DNA from: Xylaria sp. FL1777
Taxonomy: Eukaryota > Ascomycota > Sordariomycetes > Xylariales > Xylariaceae
NCBI GenBank assembly: GCA_022578965.1
Contig: MU400624.1
Span: 1-64,000 of the forward strand
Direction: 5' to 3'
Length of the DNA stretch: 64,000 nucleotides
Shown: positions 36,528 through 49,800 of the stretch, in pieces
Layout of the letters: each line of letters starts with the position of its first letter
Numbering within the stretch: the first letter of the stretch is position 1
Translations under genes and position numbers: made by a program
The notes under the pieces: model-generated
Databases searched by the model: none
What the model was told of the DNA's origin: nothing
The model's input: the letters and a program-made list of their open reading frames with translations, nothing else

Positions 36528-38335
36528 ACTATGTCAAGTTATACTGGGAATAAGACGAGTCGAGTGTACATATAGCGACTGGCGAGACAGAGACCGACAC
36601 GGATGGCGCAAACGTGGGGCGAGTGATTCGCAGGGGAAACATCCAACACGGCCGCGCTTGTTGGATCTGTCGACGAATTCAAGTGGAGTTGGACATTGAC
36701 ATGCTAAGATCCAACGGGTTATCGCGGCGTAATTATAGTATTAACCATCTCTCTTTGATCAGCTTCCGGGTGAGAAAAAAACACGCTAAGTTCGAGCTAG
36801 GATATACAGTAGTATAGTTGGGATTTCGATAGAGCCAGGCATGTATATAACATAACATACAGCTTACGGAGCGAGCCGGAAGACCCCTGAGAAAAAGAGA
36901 GACATGGTAAGGCAGTAGTGCCTAGTTATGTATCTGGGGCAGTTGTCCTTAGTTACACAGCATGTTCGACATGCTATTATAAGATGCGGACTGTTGAAGA
37001 CAAAGAAGAAGAAGAAGAAGAACAAGACGGTACCCTCGGTATTTCTAAAATCGGAAATGTATCAGAATGCAGCATTGCGGCAGGCAGCCGCACCAACGCT
37101 AGCGCGCCTACCACTTTACCACTACACTAAGGTTAGATGGTGAGGTGGATCCCTGTCTAGCATGACATCAACAGTAGCGAATCATGGCTGAAAACGACGT
37201 GCATTCAGGTGGGGAGGCTAACCTCCATGGTGTATGGCCCGGCCTAAAATAGTCCTACTAGCTGGTAGTGCACATGTGTATACGTACTTCCTCCCCGCAA
37301 ACACAACTAAAATCGTGACTTCAACTTTACTCACTTTGGCTGTTCGACTTGAATATACTTATGTAACCTTCATTATACTATATACCTAGGTATGCATATT
37401 ATGTTTAAGATTACCTATACGACAATATAGGGGCGGCTTTCACCGCTTTTCAGTAACTATGGATTTGTAATACCGCTAATGGTTTCTTGCTAGTATACCT
37501 AGTGTAGTATAATATTACTTATGCGTAGGTAGCATACTTACACCACCTGGATGGACCCTGTCGACAGACGCCTCGGATTCTCGGACACGAGAATGAGTCG
37601 ATTCCCGTCTGCAGCAGTGGATGAAGGTGGTAGTGCGTATATATTCCTAATACGCATATTCCTAGGTCTATCTTCATAACCCACCTACTGTTGTTACCTC
37701 ACCGTAACTTTCAAGTGTTCAAGTGTACTACCGCTATAGTACACACGCTGGTACCGCATTCGCTCCACCCTCAGCTTCGGCACTATCAATATCCGAGCTC
37801 CGTCTCAGAAAGGATTCGGAGGGTCCGTCTCTGTCTGAAATCTGTTTCCGCTCCTGGTCGGCGGCAGTGCCAGGGGCTGTGAGATCGTTCCCCCAACCCA
37901 TCTTCAAGGATACCACACAATATGTATGTATCAGGGCGCAGTCGTTCGGTAACCACCTAGACGCAAATATCACATGCTGAATGTTCTTGGCTGATACTGA
38001 AAGGCTAACGAATTAATTGAGCTTAGAGGCTATATTACACCCCACTACTGCCTAGGTATCTAGGTAGGCGGTACAGAGTAGACTTCCAACACTTATTAAC
38101 TAACTATCTACTCCTTCGCCCTACAATAGACATCACCTTATTAGATAGGATACCTCTCTACAGCTATGAGGCTTCGAGGGGTCGGGATATAAATTCTCCG
38201 AGCTGGTTGGCAACCGAGGCTTGGTTGGACCGCATCGTTTACGGTGCCATTCGGCAGCTGAAGCCAATTCTATTCCTGGATACGGATGCAAGCCAAGATC
38301 TATAATAGCGCTAGGGCTGGAAAGATCATCGCGCG
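36528..38335. other. Intergenic between DUF7053-type gene and ORC4
   Basis: No gene recognised. A gaa array (about 36998-37022) lies inside overlapping short frames. tacctaggta motifs occur near 37,385 and 38,050. Confidence 0.6.
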
Positions 38336-41082
38336 CTAAATGTGACTGCACCACTTTGCCAAGAATCCGGGGAGTTTGACAGCCGATGGGATTTCTTCCA
38401 GCAGAACATCCATCTTCCACATCTTGCCCTCAAGCCCGCCATGCACGGCATTCGATCGGCCTCCTATGCCGGCTGGGATGAGCAGACCCAGCGACACCAA
38501 TCGTTCCCAGGCCACCACCGCAACACTGCGGCTCCAGACCCTCGCGCCAGCACCTAGCGCCAGCAAGCCAGAGCTGGCTGTCTGTACTCGTTGCCTGCCC
38601 ATCTGCGCGCTGTACTCGTCATATGCCATGGCAAAATTGACCGTGTCGGTATGCGCAACGATGTCGAGTCGCGCAGCCGAGATGAGCAACGCTAGTTCGA
38701 GATCTGATAATGCTGTAAGAAGTTGTAGTTTTGGTTCTTGTGGTTCTAACGTGACAACTTCGGTGGGCGAAGGAAGTGCTAAGTCGAGTGATGATGCCGA
38801 TAGGGCCGCTAATGGCCGAATACACGAGGCGAGGAATGCTGACACGGATTTCGTCGTATAGTACTGATACTCTAAGAAATCCTCAAACGCCGGCGTCTGG
38901 CGGAGGGCCTGGTTCTTGTTAGTAATAGACATGTAAAATATAGAGTACGGCTGTACTCACATCGATCTTCTTGTTCCAATAGTCGTGGAACTCGTAGAGT
39001 CCCTTAAGATTAGTATCAAAGCCTTCTGCCTCCAGGTCTTCCTTGTCCACTGTCAAACCCTGTTTACAGATGTCCCAATACGCCGGTAAAGATTTTGGGA
39101 GAGATAGGTAAACATAACGATGACTGAACCGACTCTTGACTCGCTTCTCCAAGCTCTCTACCACGTCAATTCTAGTTGTCAGCCCAAGCACGGCTATCGG
39201 GGCTTTCCTTGCTTGAGCAATATCAAAGAGATTATAGAGCAGCGTCTGCCGAGCGTGTGTCGCAAACAACTCGAACTCGTCAATGATAAAAACCACCGAC
39301 CTGGATGTCACACCGTCTTCGGCTCCCGTAATCTCTTCTGGGTGAGACAAAAGAGCTAAGAGAGAAGCCATGGTATCAGCATAGTTGTTGGTCTACTTGT
39401 ATTAGCTACTGCGATCGAAAACAGCCACCTCGGGGCCTACCTTGTTGACCAGGTCTTCTTCGATTTCCATCTCCTTGCCTAGCTGGCGCCAGATCTCTTT
39501 AAGTGCCAGCTTATCATCCGTATGAATGAAACCATTAAGGCGGATAACGTGAAATTCTTCTGCGTGTTCGGATCGAAGGTTGGAAAGAACCTCTTCTACC
39601 ATCTATTATGTTTATTAGCAATGAAAAAATTTCGGTTGAGAAAAGACCTACGGTTGTTTTCCCACAACCGCGCCCCCCAATAACCATCATCGAATTCCCC
39701 TCGCCGGCTAGCACTGTCTGTTCCACGAGTTGGTATGCTTTCTCAAAAGCCTCACTCTGGCCACAAAGTTTTATTCGGCGGTTTTTAGAACACCGATCTA
39801 GCAATACGCGCCGCATTTTCTGGAAATGTTGCTCAAAATTAGGTATCGCAGGAATGTCTGTGGATGTGATGGCCTTCTTCTTCGATGTATCCGGCTTATC
39901 CGGTAGGATATCCTCTTGTGAGCAAGTTCGACAGATCCAGTCCCCTTCGGGTATGACTGGAACATTGTAGCATTTCTGATGGAAACCAGTATCGCAAACC
40001 TCGCAGAAGATGATCTCATTCGGCGGGTCCGAATCAGGCTTCGAGCATATAGCACACACTTCGTCGTCGTCTTCCTCTTTTTCTTCCTCCTCCTCCTTCT
40101 CCTCATTGCTCTCTTCGAGTCCTTCGGTATCTGCCTCTTGATCCTTCCTACTATCTATATGCGGCAAAACAGAGGAGTTCCCAGCCAGTTGCGATTTCGA
40201 CTTTCCCACGGTAGAGATGGATACGGGCTTCGGCGTTGCATCATCTTCCAGAATATCCGAGCCGACTGTGTCGTCCTCATTAAATACGACAGTCTTCACT
40301 GGCCGACCGGCTTTCCTCTTTTGAGGCGTTAATATGCCCTTCAGTTTTGGGTGCTCGGGAACTACATCAGAAGGATCCCTTCCCAAAGGTCCATATATGC
40401 GCGCCTTGACGGCTGGCAACGTGGGAAGCCCTGGCTCCATTGGTCGAGCTGGTGGCGCTTGCCCTTTTGGCGGCCGCCCTCTTTTGCGAGTAGGCATAGT
40501 CACGTCCGCCTGGTTATTAACAGGCCCTCTGGTTCCCTGCCCACTTCGCTGTGCAGTCGTCGAGCGCGCCGAGGCGCTTTTCGAATCACCATTGGCGGTC
40601 CTTCGTTTCGACGGTTTTGCTGGATTATCCCCTTCGTGGCTCTTCGTTGTTCCTCTCGGAGGTTGCAATTCATCGCCAGAGTCCGGCACTTCGTACGGGT
40701 TTCTCGTAGACGTTGATTTTTTTGGCTGTCTCCCAAAATCAAGCTTCTTCGGTTTACTCGAGAAGCTGCTTGGTTCTTCGTCATTGGTAACAGGTACTTC
40801 GTATGAGGATTTGGTCGTGGTCCCGTCCCGGTCGTCGGCCGGCCGCCCTCGAGTTCTATTGCGCCGTCTAGGCTGGGTGAGCGCACCACCAATGGGTGCA
40901 GTAATTGTAGAAGAGCCCTTTAACGTCGATTGCGGTGAGTCGGCGACACCGTTCAGGCGGCGTCTCTTCGCGCTAGCAGCTGTGGTAGATGGCGAGGGCG
41001 CCAGCGCCGGTGACGATACCAAGCCATCTTCGGGCTGGGTTCGCTTTCGACGGCCTGAGCCAGGGGTTTGGTCGGGGGCCAT
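38336..41082 (-). CDS. ORC4: Origin recognition complex subunit 4 with PHD finger
   Basis: AAA+ subunit of the origin recognition complex. Exons 41082-39652, 39602-39441, 39392-38961 and 38908-38336 give 865 residues. Introns are 48-52 nt, all GT-AG and phase 0. Splicing joins G-G-R-G-C-G-K-T-T to M-V-E-E-V-L, N-K to T-N-N-Y-A-D-T, and K-K-I-D to A-L-R-Q-T. Walker A is at about 469-477; Walker B reads V-V-F-I-I-D-E-F-E-L-F. The C-terminus ends in W-C-S-H-I, like other Orc4 proteins. The first 340 residues are basic and disordered with AT-hook-like K-R-G-R-P-P-K (about 196) and K-A-G-R-P-V-K, followed by an acidic run and a PHD finger at about 342-388 with all zinc ligands (C-A-I-C, C-E-V-C, H-Q-K-C, C-R-T-C). 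This suggests chromatin reading and DNA contact by Orc4 itself. Yeast Orc4 is about 530 residues and lacks this region. Confidence 0.93.
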
Positions 41083-42253
41083 GTCATAATAACCGCTCGA
41101 GTTTTGCGCGTTTCATAGCATTGAACCCACGTTGTGTTGTTGTAGTGTACAGAGTGTGGCCGCAGATGAAAACGCAATAAGTGGGAATTGCCGGGGCTGT
41201 TTAAAAAAGGGTCGTTTCTTTAATGGATTTTGAGGATGTGTTTCGAGGCGACGCGGTCAAGCGCGACCGTAGAGGTGCTAAAAATTTAGTGGGGCTGATC
41301 TATCTCCAGGGTAGGCAGCATCCGTCTTCATTGAGTGTAAATGACAAGCATATCGCACGTTAAGACCCACACCTGCAGTATATGTATATTTCAATGTAAA
41401 TATGCCTCTCACGACTAAGTTTATTACGGGCGGGCAAGTTTTCATTAATTTCCATATAGTTATCTCATGTCTTGAGAATTATCTCATTATTACAAATGAT
41501 GGTAGTTGGTGAAATATACATGGATTAAGCGCAAGTACATGCAAGCGACAGGTAGCGTCAGCCCGTGACCTTCAGCCTACTACATATGGATAGATGAGTT
41601 GTTATGCCAGAGCGCCTGACTAATGTGAATTGCTCTTTTATATCCCGGGTTGTTTTATGTAGGTATTCTAAGCCTAGGATCATTCCTCGTCTGCTCGTCA
41701 TAATATACTAAATAACTGCCGATGAGATGCAGTTCCACGCCGAGGTCAGGCCGAGGAGGCTAAGCTACTAGTGATATTTACTGAAATGCCAATGCTTTTT
41801 GTAATCTTAACACATTTCAGGTCTCAGGTGAATCGTTGATATCTTCTAGTCCATGCTGTGTTTCAGAGAGATTGTACGGGTAGGTGTGTTCTCGCCCAAA
41901 GTCTTCCTTATTCTTGGTTGGGTTTTCGTTTTTAAAGAACCGAAGAGGAAAGCTTAACAATCACGACTTCGATAACGGATCAGCTGAACAAAGTAGGAAG
42001 AAAGATATGAATTGATCAATTTAGACATTACAAAGAAGTTCAGAACCAGAAGCCGTCGTTAACACCGATCGTATAAAGCCGTATCCATAATACGTGAAGC
42101 AAATTAGACCCATCGTCTCCTGCATTAAGCATCCCACCCAAGTCAAGCACATAATGATTAGATCTAGTGCGTTATATCCTTTAGATACCGTCTAATAAAG
42201 CAAGCCTTTTTCTTTTCCCCCAATGTGGCCATGCATGATTTATTATCTTGGAC
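41083..42253. other. Intergenic, ORC4 upstream region
   Basis: No gene or repeat recognised; composition is ordinary. It lies between the start of ORC4 and the 3' end of the GPI-protein gene. Confidence 0.6.
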
Positions 42254-43164
42254 TTAGAGTCCAAGGACAAGTAGAGCAACAGCAGCAATGATGAGACCAT
42301 TCATATTACCGCTTCCAAGAGTGGTGGAGCCGCCGACGTGGATGTAGGACGGGGTGGGAGGAGTGCTGGGAACCTGGACAGGAACGCTGACGGTAGGAGT
42401 GACGTGCGGTGCCGGTACGACCTGGACCGGTGGTGGGATGCCCTGTCCTGGAGGAGGGGCCGGTATGGCCGGTAGTGTGGCCCCCGGTGGGCAGAGTGAA
42501 GAAGTGAGAGTTGGAATAGTCTGGCGATTTTTTAATTAGTCCTGAAGGGTAAATGTAATTTCGTCCAATTTCCATGCGGATATGCGATATGAATACAGAG
42601 GAAGGGTTGGGTTGATGGGCGCTGTGTGAAAGAAGGTATAGAAGAAAAAAGGTAAAAGAGTGAATTTTGAGCTGTTTAGGATACAAGGGAACTGCCTAGG
42701 GGATAGTGAAGTAGGGATTTATATATCGAACTAGACATGAAAATATCATGGGCCCGACGCAAAGATAGCACAGAAACCAGGCCAGAGTTCAACCATGAAA
42801 TGTATGGTGGCAGACAAGGGAGACATACCGTAGTGACAGTGCATGGGCAGTTCGTGACAACGACGACCTGGCCCGCCGTAGCAGTATACTTGCAGTCGTT
42901 GAAGGTAAGCGTAGTAGCCTCCTTGCACACAGTCGTGAGCTGCTGGACGACGACGACGGAAGTGACGGTGGTGTTGAAGTACGACCACACGGAGACAGTC
43001 CCGTTATTGCCCCTGACAGCGCTCAGAGAGGAGGAGGCGGCAGGTGTGCCTGACGTGGTGCCAGTGAGGGTAGCGGACGGGGTCGTCACTGGAGTCGACG
43101 ACTGAGCCTTGACTCCCGCGGCAAGAAGCCCGGCGACGGCGAGAACGTTGATATTGAAGTACAT
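42254..43164 (-). CDS. Small GPI-anchored cell-surface protein
   Basis: Secreted Ser/Thr/Pro-rich protein, 200 residues from exons 43164-42829 and 42520-42254. Residues 1-20 are a clear signal peptide (M-Y-F-N-I-N-V-L-A-V-A-G-L-L-A-A-G-V-K-A, then Q). The mature part is Thr/Ser-rich with repeated V-V-V and T-T-V stretches and four Cys in the middle (T-T-V-C-K, N-D-C-K, N-C-P-C-T). A proline-rich linker leads to a GPI signal: G-S-G-N-M-N-G, then a hydrophobic end I-I-A-A-V-A-L-L-V-L-G-L at the stop. Without splicing, the first frame would end without any anchor. The intron (GTATGT at 42828, GCCAG at 42521) is 308 nt, far longer than others here, so a small extra exon may hide inside it. The role is probably in the cell wall. 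Confidence 0.8.
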
Positions 43165-44255
43165 GTTTAGTAAGTTGTTGATACCGAAAAATGGTAATAA
43201 CGACGGCTAGAGGTAGCAAATATGGTATACAAAGGAGTGTGAAGGAGGTGAGAAACGAGGGTGATAGTGGGTAGAGATGAGGAAAACAGGAACACAAAAG
43301 CTGGGAGATATTGCATGCTTAAGAAGACCGGAATTCTAGAGGTTCATAGTTATTGAAACAAGATCCGAGAATCTGTAATAAAACAAACAATACTGATGGA
43401 CGCTGGTAATTTGGTTTAGCAGCGAAGATAGGCCGAGGTCTTGAATGAGCCTCCCTACTGTCTTGGAATGCATATAATATCATGACGATCTTTACTCGTC
43501 GTCATTACATTCCATTCATCTCCCTAATGACTCGCAATGTTTCGAAGCCGCATCAACTAGTTTCACTGAATAGTGGCTCCCTTATTTGCAGAATAATTCT
43601 CAATTTTTTTTATACCGCAGCAAATGACTTAGTGTGACCAAAGCCAAATCGTATGTACATTTGCCACTAGATGCTGCGGGACAGTTTTTCTTTACTCAGA
43701 CACCATTCGGTCTGATGCTTGCGCACTAACGACATGGTATCGCTAACTGACAAGTGTTCCCTCTATATCCCCACGAAGTGTACCCTTTTCAGAACACTCG
43801 ACCTTAAAGAGACTATGTCACTGCCATGCTTTATGATGGTCGTCCTTCCGCAGCCATTGTGATATCGAGTGGCTCCATTACCGTCTCTTGAGCTTGCATG
43901 CAGCTAGCCATTGCCTGTAGTGGAGGAGCCCATATACACTGGAGTACCCGCCTCTTCGCCTCCTCTGTCATGATAAAATGTCAGGTAAGCCAATTTATGA
44001 CTGTTGTAGTTCAGAACTCCGGTCGAGGGGTGTCTCTATGCTGGTTTATCCTTCAACGCCCATATCTCCAGGAAAACAATAGGTTTCAAATTCAAAATTC
44101 GCAAAAGTTGTGGTATCGGTTATTGGCAGTAGGGCTGCTCGCATGCAGTCTCGTAGCACATTAGAAGGGAAAATCCAAGCTAAACCTCATTCCATGAAGG
44201 CCTGCTGTAACTCCAACATTATCTAGGTCTGGGCTGGTGAGCCGTAAAAGTCATG
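43165..44255. other. Intergenic between GPI protein and flbA
   Basis: A + frame of 88 codons at 43898-44164 has no recognisable features. Nothing else was seen. Confidence 0.55.
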
Positions 44256-46832
44256 CTAACGTAATTGACTCTTTTTACTATTAGATCGACTTTGACTCCT
44301 TTCAGGGCCACGATTGGCCCCTATGACGATGGAGTCGAAATCGTAGTTCTTCAATGTGTGTTCATACTTGGCATTTCGCAAAAACTTAGGCACCGAGTCC
44401 TGCATATCAAGTCAACCAAATTATCCACGTATATATCGGGACATTGCTCATCTACTTACGCTCGCCATCAGTTTGAAAACGGCATTCTGGGCATCTTCGA
44501 AAAGCGCCATAACCTCACGTAGGGTGTCAATCATGGCGACATCTTGGCCAACAGCCTTGGTCATCCGAGTAGCCAGGTTGCTGCGTAGTTGATGGTCAAT
44601 ATTTAACTCGCAAGGAGAACCGGGTGCTAGAAAAGCATTGTATATGCCGTAGGCTTGAGCCATAATCTCTTTAATCCCATCCATCGACGTCGTAGATGGA
44701 TTCTTTTGAGCTGATTTGATGGCACCGCAACAGCTACGAACAAATTCATCGACGTCCAGGTAGAACGATAGGTTGTCTTCGCAGTGAGTTTCCCGCAGAT
44801 TCTCTCGGAATAATAATCTGAGTGCTGCATCATTTAAGATCTTATCGAGACGCTGCGTGTTTGAATCTCTGGCAACGCCTGGTCGTCCTGACGCCCCTAG
44901 ACCTTCGCTCTCCGAGGTCCGACCCCTTCCTGTACCCGAGATGATGTCCTTACCCCGTGGGGTTAGTTGATAGATGGCGTTTTTGGTGGGCTGGAAAATA
45001 GCCGCAGATGGAGATGTCGCCATATATGCCCGGTCTGCTTGGACAGATTCCATCAACTCGTACTCGACGAACAGCGATGCCATCTCATAAGTCTCGCGCC
45101 GATCGACGGTCGTACAGCAGTCCATCAGCCAATCCGAGCATCCCTTGCCGGTAAAAGTATCCTTGTATATTTTGCCATTGATTTTGCGTTCACTGGCTAT
45201 CTTCACGCCTGTCAGACCATCCCGGTAATCGCTCAATGAATCGGAATCAGCGGCGTTAACGTTTGGTTTGATGTTTAAGCGCCCGTTGGCGCCGCACAAC
45301 CGCCTGAAAACCACTTCCATCGTGCCACGATCCATGACCAATTTATCCGTTGAAGGATCTCTTTCCAAGATACACAGATGACTCGATCCTAGAGCGATCA
45401 AATCACCTATTTGCCTTTGCTGAATTCCATTTCGTGAGCAGAAACGGTCGAGCACACATACGCCCTTCGGTGTCAATTGCCATACAGCGCCCTTCATGGT
45501 GTAAACCGCCTGTAATTTGCCATCAGCAGACTCTATGAACCTTGCGTCTAGAAATCGTTGGCATATTGATCTAGCCATATCTTTAGCCATGGAGAATGTG
45601 GTGGTGGTAGTGGTTGTTACAATGCGGGTGGGATCTTTTGGGTCAGGCATCCGATTAGATTGTGAGAATTTGAGGGAGCCGAGATTGTTAATGGCATCTT
45701 CAGACAAGAACGTATGCTCCATTCGTGTTAACCGTACTCGGTGCGACGACAATGGAAGGAGGCTGACTATCAGTGTCGAGAACAAATCTTTGAAGTCCTA
45801 CATCACAATCACTTGTTAGACACAACGATAACATTTCAAATACTCAAGAGGCTGGGACAAAATAGAGATTTCATATACACTGCTGGTCTCTCCAGCCACG
45901 AGGCAGCATACAGACCAGATACTCTAAAATTTGGGGGGGATATTCGGTATGAGGGCAGCTTACACGAGTGAAAGGACGGTCATCGTCCGTCATACGGAGT
46001 AACCGTGAGGAGGTTTGATGCATTTTGTTTTCGAGGCCAGACAGCAAAATGGGAGGTGGTTGGTTTGCGTCTGTTTCGGAGTAAGGTGTCGAAATGGGAT
46101 CCTTCAATGACGCCTGGCTCGACCGTGATGTATCGGTAAGAGGGCTTAGAAGGACCGGGGTGGAAGATACGGACGATCCTCCGCTTAGGAGACGACTCTT
46201 TGAAGACCTGTCGAAATTCGTGAACTCGCTAGTTGTAGGAGAATCAAGAGCTACGGAGAGGCGATCAAGCGTGGAAGAGGACTGGAAGTTGCGGATAAAA
46301 GGTTCGGCACGGGTCGCAATAGTCCTATCCAAGGCGGCTGCAGCGATGGCAAGCAAACCTACAGACTTCTGGGTCCGAGGCGAACTAAATAGATCAGCAA
46401 CTAAGTCAATTGAGAAGCCCAGGACAGGGACGGGAAAGCTGGATCATGTGGAGGGCAGTCGAGTGGGCGGGCGAGGGTTGGACGAAAACAGCACACAAAA
46501 CAAAACACCCACGTTGACAGTTTGCTACCAGAAGCAGAAGGGGTCTTTGTATGCACGGTAGCGACAGTGCTAGTGTTGGCAGGCGGGAGAGAAGCTGCTA
46601 CAGAAGAGGCCGAGACCGAGCCCGAGCCAGGACCAGGACCAGGACCAGGAATTGAAGCGGGAGAAGGCGACGTTTTTGTTTTCGCTGCAGTGGTGGAAGT
46701 GTTTGCGTAGGACGGCTGGCGGTGGAGCACCAGCGACTGTGGCTGGGAGGTTGAGACTGGTGGTGCGGGAGCTGGAGTGGGAGTTGGAGTTGATGATGAT
46801 GGTGGTGAGGGATGGTGATAGATGGCAGCCAT
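44256..46832 (-). CDS. flbA: FlbA-type RGS protein, negative regulator of G-alpha
   Basis: Regulator of G-protein signalling that speeds GTP hydrolysis by G-alpha (FadA in Aspergillus), controlling the switch from growth to conidiation. Four exons: 46832-46529, 46400-45964, 45797-44460 and 44399-44256, 740 residues. Exon 1 is Pro/Ser/Thr-rich. Exon 2 ends R-P-F-T-R, joined to D-F-K-D-L-F-S-T by a 166-nt intron. Two DEP domains follow (about 270-370, with F-S-Q-S-N-R-M-P-D-P-K-D-P, and about 455-545, with G-C-S-D-W-L-M-D). The RGS domain starts near 561 (R-E-N-L-R-E-T-H-C-E-D-N-L-S-F-Y). A last 60-nt intron inside the RGS end joins L-M-A-S to D-S-V-P-K-F-L-R-N; reading through it would truncate the domain. 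The first intron has an equally good alternative: GTGGGT at 46512 with TTTAG at 46385. DEP domains usually tether such RGS proteins to receptors. Confidence 0.9.
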
Positions 46833-49800
46833 CTACTACCAAGAGTCGAACAGGACAAGGAGGGTCGTTCGAGCCGGGACCAAGCCGTGGTATTTCGACG
46901 CAAATTATGGCAAGGACATCGGGAGACCCAACCAACCAGCAAATCGAGGATCTGGGTAGCGCGTGGTGTACTCAGTATGGTGTACTCAGTACTGCGTAGC
47001 GGAGGTAGCGAGGTACTTGAGAAGTGATGTGATCAAATACCGAAGGTGTATGGTCGCGGCGTACCAGTACTGGCTGGCGTTTTAGGGCAGACTAGGCGTG
47101 GATGTGGGCTGGACAGGCATGTGCTGGGACGGGACGGTCCAAGTAGGTAGGTATCTATCTACATCCAAGTACGAAGAGCGAGGAGAGTCGGACTATGTTA
47201 GTTCGTGTATGTGTATGTAGTTGTACTGGTGTACGTAGTCGAGTCACTACTACTGAGAGGTACGCAGTGTGGTCTGCTAGGGCTGGGGGGCCGATGAGAC
47301 GAGTGTTAGAGAGAGGGGAGAGAGGAAAGTGGGAGGGCGAGGCGGTGCCTGGATGAGCAGGTACAACAGACGGCGTCTACCAGCAAAGAGACAACGGTAC
47401 CTGGTGGTGGAGTTGGCGTTTTGGGAAGACAAACGACCGCCTGGGCAACGTAGAAATAATAGAAGAAAAGCAATCCGCGCAGCAAGCAGCAACCACGCCC
47501 ACAGTACGGAGTCTCAGCCGGCCCTAGCTAATTTTGGCTGTAGCGATGACTGGCATTGACGAGTGAGTGACTGTACTGCAAGTGGTTGTGGTTGTGGGAG
47601 TTGAGTGACAGATGAGGTGAGGAGAGCAAGTACCGTACCACGACAAGTACAACAAAGGAAGACTTGACAATGACCCCCCTTTCCAAGCAAATCAATCCGA
47701 CAGGGCCATGTGCTCTTCAGGTACATGCAGACAGTGTGCAGTGTTCGAGCACTACCCTGCCGGTGCCACCTGTGTATCACTTTCTCCTTCCAGATTAGTG
47801 TGCATTGTCTTAGCTCACGTTGTGATGTTCTTGCCTTGTGCGCGCAAGGAGACTGGACTCGGACTTACGGAGTACGAGACTGAAGTACCGCCAAAGAATA
47901 CACTGTGCAAGCCGCTTGCAGTGGGAGGGGCACTTGGTAGTGTACGTGCCTCAGTAGGAGTGTGGGTATGCGGACCTTGCCGACTTACACTATACATGTA
48001 GGCAGAATTACTTTGTCATGGAAATTGGTGGATACAGTCAACTTGAAATCATGGTAAAAGAGACAAGTATAGAACTTACGAGAGAGGTAAAAGATATAAT
48101 GGCCTCTTCATCTGCAAGGACTAGCCAGGATACTAACTCGCGAAAGACTTGATATGATGTGTTACATGTATCAGTACACGTATCAAAGACGGGATCTCAT
48201 ATTGAATGTTCAAATGTGTTGTCCAAAGGAAAGTAGTTTAATACCTAGACTTACGCATATTTACCTACCTATACTGGAGGTAGTGGGACACTGTGCATGC
48301 ATGTGGTAGTGTATACGGCGGCACCACAAACAGAAAGTTTTGGGCGGAGATGCATGAATGACAACAGCTGTCCAAGGTGATGATAGCATGGCGCTAAATT
48401 TGAGCAGATCAGAAGGTTAAACCGCCCTAGGTCCTAACAACTTTACATCGGAGATAGGCAGCCTTCACCACCACATTCCGGGATTCCAATTTTTCTTGGT
48501 TGTTCATTACCGATTCACTGAAAAAGTAGAAGCTTATGAACTACAAGTCACTAATGCACACTAATATCCCTACATAACCTTAGGTCTGTACATGTATTCT
48601 TGGAGACATTGCTAGTGTACAAGTTAGAGGGTTGGCGGGCTAGCGGGGCATTTAAGTATCACCAAGTACACTAGGGTAGATCCTTGAAACCATGCATGTG
48701 TATACCCTTGCTGTGCCGCTCGCTACTGATTCTGTTGCGTATACTACTTACTGCGTACTTATGTAGACAAGTGCAACTTCTATTACACTACCTACACTAC
48801 TGCGCATACCTACGCAGTGTGCGTCGGCCAGCGGGGGCGGGAGTGTTAACTGCCTACTTAATAATGTACTGTGAGGAATTTTTTTATTGGTGGCCAAGGT
48901 GTGCTCGTATAGTGTGTATCTACAAAATCATACTATACACTTCTGATGTACTAGTATAGTATTGTGCCACACTACTATATCTAAAAAAAAAAAAAAAAAT
49001 CTTCCTAGTAAGGTTTGTAGCTATTATTAATCATCGACGCTATGATCTAAGGTTACTTAACAACACATTAAAAGATTTTAAAAGATTTTTGCCATCAACA
49101 CCTTGTCCATGAGAATAGGTATTGCTTTGGGCACATTATGCTAATTAGTCTTGCAACACTTGTCAGGTTAAGAATACGCATATGATAGCACGGTGCCATC
49201 TGGGATGCACCATGCCGGGTTGCAGCCTGAGACTTAATACCGACTGGGTAGCGGCCCTTGTCCATCCATCCAACATGTGCCTTTGCCATGTGCGTATCAT
49301 TTACCATTCGATGGACTGGCAGGGGGCAGCACGTTTTTGTTACCCCTCTCGGCATGCGTAGCATGCCTAGGTACTCTCTTGTCTCAAAGTACATCAGCCC
49401 GCGTTAGCCACGAGGAAGTCAGCAATCTGGTAGATCGATTTGCCACCCAATTGATTGATCTGCTCTCCCTGGCAATTCCCGGGCATGTCTCTACTGTACA
49501 CGGTGATAAGTTGCAGTAGATCCTCAAACCCATCCAAACCCACCAAAACCCACTACGCTACAGAAGTTCTTAATAGCTGGTATTATAGGAGACAGTTGAC
49601 ATGCAACCACCGTGAGGGTCTTAAGTATATGCACCGTGCCTCATACCTTTCCTTCCCAACTGTTCAGCTAACCACTTAGGTACTAAATAGGTAGAATATA
49701 GTATACTATCACACTAGTGTAGCAAATTAAGTACCTACATAGTATAATTTCAGAAAAGAGAAGAGCATCTTCCTATGCTATGCAACTACCGGCTTTCTAG

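Noticed and set aside
40334..41089. Plus-strand frame of 251 codons
   Set aside because: Antisense shadow of the Orc4 N-terminal exon; the minus frame carries AT-hook-like motifs and leads into the PHD finger and Walker A.
46094..46561. Plus-strand frame of 155 codons
   Set aside because: Opposite flbA exon 2, its first intron and the end of exon 1; no family features.
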